A stretch of DNA of 64,000 bases from NCBI RefSeq assembly GCF_003046795.1, contig NZ_PZKN01000004.1, forward strand, positions 62,001 through 126,000, read 5' to 3'. This stretch comes from Desulfonatronum sp. SC1 (lineage in GTDB: Bacteria > Desulfobacterota > Desulfovibrionia > Desulfovibrionales > Desulfonatronaceae). The notes beneath the pieces are model-generated. The model was not told the DNA's origin and did not search any database. It was given only the letters and a program-made list of their open reading frames with translations. The translations under genes were made by a program, and so were the position numbers. Positions within the stretch are counted from its first letter, which is position 1, and the number at the start of each line of letters is the position of its first letter. Positions 39,804 to 47,208 of the stretch are shown piece by piece.

Positions 39804-40203
39804 AAAAGACGCTTACTTGAGAGTTGCTGAAAGGTCTATTGATGCATCAGCGAAATTAGCAGAGCAGGCACATCAAGAAGCATCTGCATTTTATTCCTAT
39901 CACGCCTTCGAGTCACTGGGAGGGGCTGTGTGTTCTCATGTTGGTGTAACATACTCCATGAGTCACATGGCTAAAATCAACCAGTTTCTCGCTGCATCAA
40001 AGCGAGTGGGAATTGAGCATGGTGTTAAGAGGGTTTCTATAATTATAGCGTCAATCGATAGAAACATGTGTTTATATCCAAAAAAAGAAGCAGGAAACAC
40101 CTTCACTCTTCCTGAAGCAAGGATATTAGCTATTGATGCAAAAGACCTAAATAGAAGAGTTAAAGGTGTGAGCAAAGTTGTTAATCGCGCCATAACCACC
40201 TAA
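39796..40203 (+). CDS. HEPN-like domain protein (integron cassette)
   Basis: The 135-residue, all-helical protein begins inside the 3' end of the preceding gene (eight-base overlap), so the two are co-translated. It shows the HEPN layout: YLRVAERSIDASAKLAEQ, AFYSYHAFESLGGAV, and RNMCLYPKKE followed by a last helix DAKDLNRRVKGVSKVV. The R-x4-Y-P motif stands where HEPN ribonucleases have R-x4-6-H. MNT/HEPN pairs are known toxin-antitoxin modules; that role here is inferred. Confidence 0.6.
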   Translation: MDEKDAYLRVAERSIDASAKLAEQAHQEASAFYSYHAFESLGGAVCSHVGVTYSMSHMAKINQFLAASKRVGIEHGVKRVSIIIASIDRNMCLYPKKEAGNTFTLPEARILAIDAKDLNRRVKGVSKVVNRAITT

Positions 40204-40259
40204 CATCGACATTCACAAGGACGCTCGTAAACTCGCGCCTGTGATGCAGGCCGTTATCT
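40202..40259 (+). repeat. attC site of the MNT/HEPN-like cassette
   Basis: CTAACATCGACATTCACAAG at the left and GTGATGCAGGCCGTTATC at the right flank a central GACGCTCGTAAACTCGCGCC. The left core CTAAC overlaps the HEPN gene stop, and the G^TT is at 40253-40255. The imperfect pairing and position after the last cassette gene fit an attC. Confidence 0.55.
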
Positions 40260-40276
40260 TCTCAAAGTTACAATAT

Positions 40277-41833
40277 ATGGAAAAGTTGGCATATACTGAT
40301 TTAACCGACAGCAGTTATGTATTTGAGGCTTTGTTGGGTTATGGAATGTTCTCCGAAAAACTGCCTCCATGCTTCACTTCTGAACATATTTATAACTACT
40401 TAAAGAACAAAAAACTTGACAAGACAAAACCATATGCCGCAGTTGATTACTGGGCAACAAAGAATACAAATTCTTCACGATTAATATCAATTCCACACCC
40501 AAAAGCGCACTGGAATTTATGCAAAAAAATACTAGCAAATTGGGAGGATATAAACAAAATAGTAGGAAAGCTAGAAAGAAAGCATAATTATTGCCATGTT
40601 CGAAAAATACAAGGCAAAAAGAATATTTTTAACATGAATTATTCTGGCTTTGATAAATATAATAAAGAAGAAAACATTTTAGATTATCTCCTAGCCTCTG
40701 AATACGTTGTATCTGCAGATATTTCTACTTGTTTTCCAAGCATTTATTCACACTCTCTGCCTTGGGCGATTAGAGGTACATCTTGGTCAAAGGTTCATCA
40801 GTGCACATCCCAAAAAAAGAATAAGGCCAAAGGCCTCCATTGCAAAAAATATAATGATGCATGTCCTAATGAAATAGGAGACCTGTGGTGCAACGACTTG
40901 GATGAAGCAGTTAGGAATTCAAAGAATGGAGAAACGAACGGCTTACTTATAGGTCCTCACACATCTAACATAATTTCAGAAATAATTCTAACTAACGTTG
41001 ATAGATGCTTAGAAGTTTCCGGGTTTAAGAATTTCGTAAGACATATAGATGATTATGAATATTTTGCTTCGAGTGAAGAAGATGCTAAATTGTTTTTGAG
41101 ACAACTTGATATCGAACTTAAGAAATTCGAACTATCTTTAAATGCTAAAAAAACAAAAATTGTTAAAACTGAAAATTTATCTCATGTAGGTTGGATAAAT
41201 ACTTTAACACAATATTATTTCCCTAACAAAGACGAAATCGGTTTTAATTCTGTAAAATCTTACCTAGACTACGCTTTCGCATTGTCAAAGCAATACGATG
41301 ATTCAGCAGTTCTCAACTACGCAATAAAGGTCTTGTCGAAAAAGAAACTCTCTAAGAGAGCACGACGCTTATATGTTAAAAGCATAATGTTCTATTCAGT
41401 AAATAATTTCTATCTACTGCCGCTACTGGAAGAGTATGTTTTTTCAATGGCAGACGAGACCAAAGAATTACTGTTGGAATTTTTAGATGTTTTAATGTCG
41501 AGGGCTATAAGTACAGGGCGTGGTGACGGCATTGCTTTTTCTTTTTACTTTGCTCTAAAACACTCTGTAAAAATTGACATTGAAATAGAAAAACAGCATA
41601 AAATACTTGAGACCAATGATTGCATTGCAATGACAATCGCTTATAAATATCTAAAAGAATCTGGAAATCCCACCAATCTATTTCGGGATAAGGCAAATGA
41701 AATAGTGTTAAACACCGAAAGGGAGCAGGAAAAAAACTGGATATTCCTCTATGAAGTATTGCCGAAAAGTGTTTTAAAAGACAATTTCTTAAAAGAGTTA
41801 AAAAACAACAATATTGAAATATGGAAAATATAA
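40277..41833 (+). CDS. Reverse transcriptase of the defence-associated (UG/DRT) kind, as integron cassette
   Basis: From the ATG at 40277 the product is 518 residues. The RT core shows motif A VVSADISTCFPSIYSHSLPW, motif B NGLLIGPHTSNIISEIIL, the catalytic motif C FVRHIDDYEYF (IDD in place of YADD) and motif D ELKKFELSLNAKKTKIV. The IGPHTSN and SIYSHSLPWAI signatures are those of unknown-group/Abi RTs that protect against phage, not group II intron RTs. The C-terminal 200 residues are helical. A Cys-containing insert (CTSQKKN...HCKKYNDAC) separates motifs A and B. The cassette leaves only 23 bases upstream, so no large ncRNA precedes it. The sequence is strongly AT-rich. Confidence 0.82.
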   Translation: MEKLAYTDLTDSSYVFEALLGYGMFSEKLPPCFTSEHIYNYLKNKKLDKTKPYAAVDYWATKNTNSSRLISIPHPKAHWNLCKKILANWEDINKIVGKLERKHNYCHVRKIQGKKNIFNMNYSGFDKYNKEENILDYLLASEYVVSADISTCFPSIYSHSLPWAIRGTSWSKVHQCTSQKKNKAKGLHCKKYNDACPNEIGDLWCNDLDEAVRNSKNGETNGLLIGPHTSNIISEIILTNVDRCLEVSGFKNFVRHIDDYEYFASSEEDAKLFLRQLDIELKKFELSLNAKKTKIVKTENLSHVGWINTLTQYYFPNKDEIGFNSVKSYLDYAFALSKQYDDSAVLNYAIKVLSKKKLSKRARRLYVKSIMFYSVNNFYLLPLLEEYVFSMADETKELLLEFLDVLMSRAISTGRGDGIAFSFYFALKHSVKIDIEIEKQHKILETNDCIAMTIAYKYLKESGNPTNLFRDKANEIVLNTEREQEKNWIFLYEVLPKSVLKDNFLKELKNNNIEIWKI

Positions 41834-41893
41834 AGATAACAAGACAATATACACGGACGCGCAAACTGCGCGCCGGTTATCGCAACGTTGGGC
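41833..41893 (+). repeat. attC site of the reverse transcriptase cassette
   Basis: Right after the RT stop, GATAACAAGACAATATACACG pairs imperfectly with GGTTATCGCAACGTTGGGC around GGACGCGC and GCGCGCC. The right core GTTGGGC fits GTTRRRY perfectly, with crossover at 41887. Confidence 0.7.
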
Positions 41894-41941
41894 CAAAGGC
41901 TTGATTGACAAAGTGTAGCCAGGAGGATACATCCGAGAAGG

Positions 41942-42232
41942 ATGATGGAGATTCGCAAAACGGACGTTTATGCCAAGTGGCTTGACGGACTGCGCGATAT
42001 TCGGGCGCGTGCCCGTGTTCTGGCGAGAGTTGAACGGTTGGCTGCTGGGAATGCGGGGGATGACGAGCCCGTAGGAGAAGGTGTCTCCGAGTTACGAATC
42101 AATTATGGCCCTGGTTACCGTGTGTATTACAAACAGCAAGGGCGTGAGCTGGTGATCCTGTTAGCTGGTGGTGATAAAAGTAGCCAGACAGGAGACATCA
42201 AGACAGCTCTACGCGTTGCCCGTAATCTGTAG
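41942..42232 (+). CDS. RelE/ParE-superfamily toxin (addiction module killer type)
   Basis: The 96-residue protein has the short RelE fold of the phage-derived HigB2/Gp49-like toxins: WLDGLRDIRARARVLARVER, SELRINYGPGYRVYYKQQG, and LLAGGDKSSQTGDIKTAL. Members cut mRNA at the ribosome. The antitoxin gene follows nine bases later. AGGAGG is 15 bases and AGAAGG immediately before the double ATG, so the start could be 41942 or 41945. Confidence 0.85.
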   Translation: MMEIRKTDVYAKWLDGLRDIRARARVLARVERLAAGNAGDDEPVGEGVSELRINYGPGYRVYYKQQGRELVILLAGGDKSSQTGDIKTALRVARNL

Positions 42233-42240
42233 GATATCCC

Positions 42241-42591
42241 ATGAAAAAGACAGTCACCTCCCGCTACGATGTTGCTGAACATCTCCGTACCCCTGAAGAA
42301 ATGGCTGCATATCTGGAAGCCTGCCTAGAGGAGGCAAACGGTGACGCCGCGTTCATAGCAAAAGCTCTTGGTGACATTGCCCGTGCAAAAGGTATGTCGC
42401 AAGTAGCGCGCGACGCAGGCGTGTCCCGTGAAAGCCTATACAAGGCGCTTTCTGGAGAACGAACTCCCGGGTTCGACACAATCCTGAAAGTCATGGCAGC
42501 GCTGGGTTTGAAGTTGCATGCGGAAGCGGTGCATATCCCAAATCATGCCCAACAAGACGCTCCAACCGTCGCTCGCACCTCGCGCGGTTGA
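42241..42591 (+). CDS. Putative addiction-module antidote (HigA-like, HTH)
   Basis: The 116-residue protein matches the antidote family paired with this toxin: DVAEHLRTPEEMAAYLEACLEE, an HTH core AKGMSQVARDAGVSRESLYKALSG, and FDTILKVMAALGLKLHAEAV. It should bind the toxin and autoregulate the pair. The last 15 or so residues (NKTLQPSLAPRAV-type reading replaced here by NHAQQDAPTVARTSRG) are encoded by the attC site itself, so the C-terminus has been remodelled by the cassette junction. Confidence 0.85.
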   Translation: MKKTVTSRYDVAEHLRTPEEMAAYLEACLEEANGDAAFIAKALGDIARAKGMSQVARDAGVSRESLYKALSGERTPGFDTILKVMAALGLKLHAEAVHIPNHAQQDAPTVARTSRG

Positions 42592-42607
42592 GATCTGGCG
42601 TTGGAAT
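42547..42607 (+). repeat. attC site of the toxin-antitoxin cassette
   Basis: GCCCAAC at the left (42547-42553) is a perfect RYYYAAC core, and GTTGGAA at 42600-42606 is its partner. Between them CAAGACGCTCCAACCGTC and GGTTGAGATCTGGCG pair imperfectly. Crossover is at 42600. The 3' end of the antitoxin gene lies inside this site. Confidence 0.7.
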
Positions 42608-42623
42608 GAAAGAAAGGAGTCAA

Positions 42624-43355
42624 ATGACACAAGATAATAAAATTGCGTTGCTTATCGACTGCGACAACGTTAGCCACAAATCAATAGAAGGTGTCATAGA
42701 TGAGTTGTCGAAATATGGAAAAGTAAATATTAGACACGCCTATGGGAATTGGAAAAGTGAAAATATGAAAGGATGGGAGGAGAAACTTCATCCGCATGCA
42801 ATAAAACCAATTCAGCAGTTCGCATATACTTCAGGAAAAAATGCTACAGATGCTGCAATGATAATAGACGCAATGGATTTATTATATACGCAGAAACTTG
42901 ACGCATTTGCGCTCATGACAAGTGATAGTGACTTTACTCCACTCGTTATGAGAATATTGTCAAACGGCATAACTGTCTATGGTTTTGGTGAGAAAAAAAC
43001 ACCATTGCCTTTTGTAAAAGCATGTTCTCAATTTATTTTTACAGAGAATCTTGAGCCCGCAGAAAATGAGGGGTTAAAGCAATTAGAGAAGGTAAATTCT
43101 AAGAAGTCAAGAAATGAACTACGTCAAGATGCTGGTTTAGTTAAATTATTGAGAACAGCAGTAGAACAGTCGGCAGGAGAAGATGGTTGGTCTCATCTTG
43201 GCCGAGTTGGACAGTATATTTCAAATAACACGTCTTTTTCACCAATAAATTATGGATATAAAAAACTTGGTGACCTTATAAGAGTCTGTGATTTATTCGA
43301 AATTCAAACTAAAAATGACAACTCAGTTATGTACATCAGGGACCATAAAAAATAA
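42624..43355 (+). CDS. NYN (PIN-like) domain protein with C-terminal OST-HTH/LOTUS domain
   Basis: The 243-residue protein has a NYN nuclease-type domain: LLIDCDNVSHKSIEGV, NATDAAMIIDAMDLLY and ALMTSDSDFTPLVMRILSNG carry the acidic residues expected at the metal site. The C-terminal 80 residues, GWSHLGRVGQYISNNTSF, then KKLGDLIRVCDLFEI, match OST-HTH RNA-binding domains. A role in RNA cleavage or decay is likely from the family. AAGGAG lies eight bases before the ATG. It is a single-gene integron cassette. Confidence 0.85.
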   Translation: MTQDNKIALLIDCDNVSHKSIEGVIDELSKYGKVNIRHAYGNWKSENMKGWEEKLHPHAIKPIQQFAYTSGKNATDAAMIIDAMDLLYTQKLDAFALMTSDSDFTPLVMRILSNGITVYGFGEKKTPLPFVKACSQFIFTENLEPAENEGLKQLEKVNSKKSRNELRQDAGLVKLLRTAVEQSAGEDGWSHLGRVGQYISNNTSFSPINYGYKKLGDLIRVCDLFEIQTKNDNSVMYIRDHKK

Positions 43356-43370
43356 TATTTTTCCAACAAA

Positions 43371-43425
43371 TCGTTTCTGCGGAACCCGCAAACGACGCGG
43401 TTTCCGCAGAACTCCACATTAGCAG
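43371..43425 (+). repeat. attC-like site of the NYN cassette with altered crossover
   Basis: TCCAACAAATCG starts a palindrome whose inner stem is TTCTGCGGAACCCGC/GCGGTTTCCGCAGAA around AAACGAC. The right core reads ATTAGCA instead of GTTAGCA (A at 43418), so the universally required G of the crossover triplet is missing on this strand. Otherwise size and position fit an attC. Confidence 0.55.
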
Positions 43426-43440
43426 GCTATAGGACAAACC

Positions 43441-44082
43441 ATGAAAATGTTGAGTTCAATAATCAAAGCAAATACTGAAAACTTAATACCAGAAAATATA
43501 GTTTTAGGAGTTGCTGGCAGCCCAAGAAGAAATGGGAATTCAGATGTGTTAATGAGACAAGTGCTTAAAGGTGTTAAGCAGGAAAACATCGAATGCAGCT
43601 TAATTCAATTGAGAGATATTTATTTTCAAGGTTGCATCGGTTGTGAGAAGTGCAGAAAAGATAAAATATGTACAGGTTTAAATGATGGGATGTCTTTAAT
43701 CTACAGCCAGATCATTACTTCAAAAGGGCTTGTTCTTGTTTCACCGACTCACAATTATAACATTACTTCATGGATGAAAGCGTTTATTGACCGGCTTTAC
43801 TGCTTTTACAATTTTAAAAATACCCGTCCCAGAGCTTGGTCGAGTAAGTTTGCCGATCAAGACCGAAAAGCGGTCTTGGTCGCGGTATGCGAACAAGAAA
43901 ATGTGAAGGATATGGGATTTACCCTTGAAGCAATGAGAACCCCAATTGAAGCGCTCGGATATCAAGTAATTAGGGAGCAAGCCGTATTCAGGATTTTCGA
44001 TAAGGGAAAGGTTAAAGAGGATACTGAATCACTGGAAAAAGCATTTATGTTCGGCAAGGACTTGGCGAAATCATTAACCTAA
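43441..44082 (+). CDS. NADPH-dependent FMN reductase / iron-sulfur flavoprotein-like (integron cassette)
   Basis: The 213-residue protein has the flavodoxin-like fold: VLGVAGSPRRNGNSDVLM for FMN phosphate, LVLVSPTHNYNITSWMKAFIDRL for the isoalloxazine, and a Cys-rich segment GCIGCEKCRKDKIC as in iron-sulfur flavoproteins. It probably transfers electrons from NAD(P)H or ferredoxin to small acceptors. It is the last recognisable plus-strand cassette (43419-44166). Confidence 0.82.
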   Translation: MKMLSSIIKANTENLIPENIVLGVAGSPRRNGNSDVLMRQVLKGVKQENIECSLIQLRDIYFQGCIGCEKCRKDKICTGLNDGMSLIYSQIITSKGLVLVSPTHNYNITSWMKAFIDRLYCFYNFKNTRPRAWSSKFADQDRKAVLVAVCEQENVKDMGFTLEAMRTPIEALGYQVIREQAVFRIFDKGKVKEDTESLEKAFMFGKDLAKSLT

Positions 44083-44098
44083 AAGATGAAATGCAAAT

Positions 44099-44173
44099 TG
44101 CTAACCTTCCTGCTGCACTCTGACCGGTGTTTCGCTGTCGTTTCACACCGGCAGGTGAGCAGATCGTTCGACC
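44099..44173 (+). repeat. attC site of the FMN-reductase cassette
   Basis: GCTAACCTTCCTGCTGCAC at the left pairs imperfectly with GCAGGTGAGCAGATCGTTCG at the right around the perfect ACCGGTGT/ACACCGG(C) stem. The crossover G^TT is at 44166-44168. This is the last attC-like repeat seen, so it marks the distal end of the recognisable array. Confidence 0.65.
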
Positions 44174-44342
44174 GATAACCAAGGCGCTTTTTTCAGAGTT
44201 TGTCGTTCAGAACGGGCTGGTCGCCTTTCCAGAACGTGTTCGCTCCTCAGAATTTCCCGCGGTGCATCATAAACTCCGGTACGACGCTCCTTGGATTCGC
44301 AGTCACGCACCTTATCCAGAAGTTTGAACACCTTTTTGGCGC
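44167..44342. other. Short region between cassette array and nuclease gene
   Basis: Minus-strand frames here (for example a GTG at 44346 reading SAKKVFKLLDKVRDCESKER, and a 30-codon frame from 44404 reading LTAEDKRMLGELRAEKRR) resemble pieces of a small downstream gene but overlap the attC site and one another. I cannot support a complete gene. Confidence 0.3.
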
Positions 44343-45437
44343 TCACGCCGTTTTTCCGCCCTCAACTCTCCCAGCATCCGCTTGTCTTCGGCGGTCAGTA
44401 TCATGCTTCCCCTCAAGTTCCTGCTCAATCTGCTCAATGCTCGGCAGATTGGTCCGCAAGGGTTCCGGCAAGGACTCCAGGAGTTTATATTCCGCGATAC
44501 CCAGCGGTTGAGCGTTGTCACGCAGGGCGTACTCCGCCACCACCTTGTTCTTGCTCTTGCAGAGCAACAAACCGATGGTGGGGTTGTCCTGTTCGCTTTT
44601 TACCTGGGCATCAATGGCGGTCAGGTAAAAACCCAGTTGCCCCAAGTGCTCCGGCTTGAATTTCCCGGCCTTGAGTTCGATCACCACATAGCAGCGCAAC
44701 TTGAGGTGATAGAAGAGCAGGTCGATGAAAAACTCGTCGCCGCCGACATCAAGCAGCACCTGACGGCCGACAAAGGCGAATCCCGCGCCCAATTCCAGCA
44801 GGAATTGCGTGACGTGCTGCACCAATGTTGATTCAACGGCCCGCTCCTGGGCTTCGTCGGTCAGTCCGAGAAAGTCGAATCGATACGGGTCTTTCAGCGA
44901 CTCTCGGGCAAGATCGGATTGCGGCTTTGGCAGACGCTGGTCGAAGTTGGTCAGCGCCTTGCCCTGGCGTTCCAGCAGGCGGGTTTCGATCTGCATTACC
45001 AGCACATTTCGCGACCAGGCGTGTTCAACGGCCTTGGCGAGATACCAGTCCCTCTCCTCGCGGGTTGCCAGTTTGTCGATCAGGGTGCAGAGATGGAACC
45101 ACGGCAATTGTGCAGCAGCCTGCTGCACAAATTCCGGTTCCGGCCACGCCTCGGCAAAGGCCCGCATATACTTGAGGTTTCGGGGAGAAAAGCCCTTCAT
45201 CTCCGGAAAGGCGTTACGCAAGTCGTGGGCCAGTCGGTCAATGACCTTGGCCCCCCAGCCCTGCTTGGCCTGCCGGGCCAGAATATCGCGGCCGATCTGC
45301 CAGTAAAGCAGGACAAGTTCGCGGTTGACCGCCAGAGTGGCACGTTGCTGGGCCGCATGGATGCGGTTTTTCAGTTCCGCCAGCCAGTCGAAGTAGCCTT
45401 CAGGGGGTTGGGTCAAGGCAACGTTTTTTTCGCTCAC
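44343..45437 (-). CDS. YhcG/DUF1016 family PD-(D/E)xK nuclease
   Basis: The 364-residue protein has the DUF1016 N-terminal helical domain (LAVNRELVLLYWQIGRDIL, FSPRNLKYMRAFAEAWP, QLPWFHLCTLIDKL) and a C-terminal nuclease fold with FIDLLFYHLKLRCYVVIELKAG, which holds the D and ExK catalytic residues. These genes commonly lie in restriction-modification or defence loci. It is on the opposite strand just past the last attC, so it may be a neighbour rather than a cassette. Length is normal. Confidence 0.88.
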   Translation of the reverse strand: MSEKNVALTQPPEGYFDWLAELKNRIHAAQQRATLAVNRELVLLYWQIGRDILARQAKQGWGAKVIDRLAHDLRNAFPEMKGFSPRNLKYMRAFAEAWPEPEFVQQAAAQLPWFHLCTLIDKLATREERDWYLAKAVEHAWSRNVLVMQIETRLLERQGKALTNFDQRLPKPQSDLARESLKDPYRFDFLGLTDEAQERAVESTLVQHVTQFLLELGAGFAFVGRQVLLDVGGDEFFIDLLFYHLKLRCYVVIELKAGKFKPEHLGQLGFYLTAIDAQVKSEQDNPTIGLLLCKSKNKVVAEYALRDNAQPLGIAEYKLLESLPEPLRTNLPSIEQIEQELEGKHDTDRRRQADAGRVEGGKTA

Positions 45438-45473
45438 GTCGGAACCACCTTTGCAAGGTGTTTCACCGGACCG

Positions 45474-47183
45474 CTACACCTCGTCCATCCCGCTCTTGCG
45501 TATCGCCGCCACGCCCCCTTGCAGATTCAGGGCGTCCTCGATACCGGCCTCCTTCAGGGTGATCTGGGCTTCGTAGGAGCGGCCTCCGGCGTTGCAGACC
45601 AGGACCAGCGGCTTGTCCCGGGGTACTTCATCCAGCCTGACCCGCAATTCGTCCTGGGGGATGTTCATCCAGACGTCTGGGTGCTTTTCCAGGAACGGTT
45701 GGGCATTGGCGGGTCCGCGGCAATCCAGGACCTGGAAGTTGCGAAGGGGGTCGGCCCAGAGCCGGGCGAACTCGGAGACGGTCATGGAGGCGCAGCGCCC
45801 TTCCAGGATGTTTTCCGCCGCGTTGGCCGCGGCATTGATGATGTCCATGGCCGAGGAAAATGGCGGCGAGTAGGGATATTCCAGATTGCCGATCACGGAA
45901 ACATGCGGATGGTCGCCCAGAACCGCGGCCACGGCCCCGACCCGGCCCACCAGACCGTCTCCCTTGGCGCACAGCCCCTGCACGCCCAGAACCCGGCCTT
46001 TTTGAGGGCCGCTCTTTTCCACGACCATCTCCAGGTGCATCAATTCGTTGTCCGGGAAAAAATGGGCCCGGTCCGACTGGACGACATGGGAGTGGACGGG
46101 GTCCAGCCCGGCCCGCCGAGCCGCTTCCGGACACAACCCGGCTCCGGCCACGGAAATTTCGAACAGCTTGACCGCGAAGCTGCCCACGGCCCCGGGGAAC
46201 TCGGCGTCGCCGCCGGCCAGGTTGGTGCCGATCACCCGGCCCTGGCGGTTGGCCAGGGAACCCAAGGGGTAATATCCGGGTTGGCCCGTGACCAGATTGG
46301 TCACCTGGACGCAGTTGCCCCCGGCGTAAATGTCCGGATCCGAGGTCCGCAGATGGGTATCCACGATGACGCCGCCCCGGGGCGACACGTCCAGCCCGGC
46401 ATCCCGGGCCAGCTCGGAATTGGGAATCACGCCCACGGAGAGGATCACCAGATCCGCTTCCAGTTCCTCCCCGTCCAGCAGCACCCGCTCCACGCCCTTG
46501 TCTCCGGCAAACCCTTTGACCGTGGCCGACAACCGGAAGCTCACCCCCTGCTCCCGCATGTGATGCTGGGCCATCCGGGCCAGCTCGCGGCTGACAAAGC
46601 CGGGCAGGATCTGATCCGCGATTTCCACCACCGTGGTCTCCACGCCCCACATGTCTGAAAGCGCTTCGGCGATTTCCAGACCGATGAACCCGGCCCCGAC
46701 CACCACGGCCTTACCTACCTTGCCCGCCTCCACCCGGGAGCGGATGCCCTCGGCCTCTTCCAGGTTGGACACGACGAAAATTCCGTCCAGGTCCACTCCG
46801 GGCAGATCCGGCCTGCGCGGACGGCTGCCCGTGGCCAGGACCAGCTTGTCGTAGGCAAACGTCGTACTTTCCCCGGATTCCAGGTCACGGGCATGAACGA
46901 CCTTGGCCCCGCGATCGATGCGCTCGGCCCGCTTCCGGGTCAGGACGTCCACGCCCTTGGCCTCGTGAAAGAATTTCGGGTCGCGGATCATGTGAAAGCT
47001 GGTGGCCTGCAATTCCTTGACGTCGCTGACGTCCCCGGAAACATAATACGGAATGCCGCACCCGCCGTAGGAGACCCTGGCCCCCTGATCGATGATGGTC
47101 ACCCGGGCGTCCGGCATCAGCCGCTTCAACCGACACGCCGCCTTGGGCCCCAACGCCACTCCGCCGATGATCACAACATTCAT
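45474..47183 (-). CDS. FAD-dependent CoA-disulfide reductase with C-terminal rhodanese domain
   Basis: From the ATG at 47183 (AAGGA upstream) the product is 569 residues. The first 450 are a pyridine-nucleotide disulfide oxidoreductase: FAD fold MNVVIIGGVALGPKAACRL, redox Cys in YGGCGIPYYVSG, NAD fold VVVGAGFIGLEIAEAL, and a dimerisation domain. The last 100 form a rhodanese domain with Cys in LVLVCNAGGRSYEA. The arrangement is that of CoADR-Rhd/Npsr enzymes that reduce CoA per- and polysulfides, which suits a sulfur-metabolising anaerobe. It is probably monocistronic. Confidence 0.9.
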   Translation of the reverse strand: MNVVIIGGVALGPKAACRLKRLMPDARVTIIDQGARVSYGGCGIPYYVSGDVSDVKELQATSFHMIRDPKFFHEAKGVDVLTRKRAERIDRGAKVVHARDLESGESTTFAYDKLVLATGSRPRRPDLPGVDLDGIFVVSNLEEAEGIRSRVEAGKVGKAVVVGAGFIGLEIAEALSDMWGVETTVVEIADQILPGFVSRELARMAQHHMREQGVSFRLSATVKGFAGDKGVERVLLDGEELEADLVILSVGVIPNSELARDAGLDVSPRGGVIVDTHLRTSDPDIYAGGNCVQVTNLVTGQPGYYPLGSLANRQGRVIGTNLAGGDAEFPGAVGSFAVKLFEISVAGAGLCPEAARRAGLDPVHSHVVQSDRAHFFPDNELMHLEMVVEKSGPQKGRVLGVQGLCAKGDGLVGRVGAVAAVLGDHPHVSVIGNLEYPYSPPFSSAMDIINAAANAAENILEGRCASMTVSEFARLWADPLRNFQVLDCRGPANAQPFLEKHPDVWMNIPQDELRVRLDEVPRDKPLVLVCNAGGRSYEAQITLKEAGIEDALNLQGGVAAIRKSGMDEV

Positions 47184-47208
47184 GGTTTTATTCCTTTCAT
47201 GACAAAGG

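Noticed and set aside
40277-41833. The reverse transcriptase as part of a retron or group II intron
   Set aside because: No msr/msd-like RNA fits in the 23 bases upstream within the cassette, there is no maturase domain, and the motif B wording (IGPHTSN) points to the UG/Abi RTs.
38515-44082. The array as a CRISPR locus
   Set aside because: The repeated sites are long, imperfect, differ from each other and are separated by whole genes. This fits attC sites, not CRISPR repeats.
45628-46650. Long minus-strand alternative frame of 340 codons inside the CoA-disulfide reductase gene
   Set aside because: Gly/Arg/Pro-rich composition typical of a shifted frame in GC-rich DNA. The main frame has all catalytic motifs.
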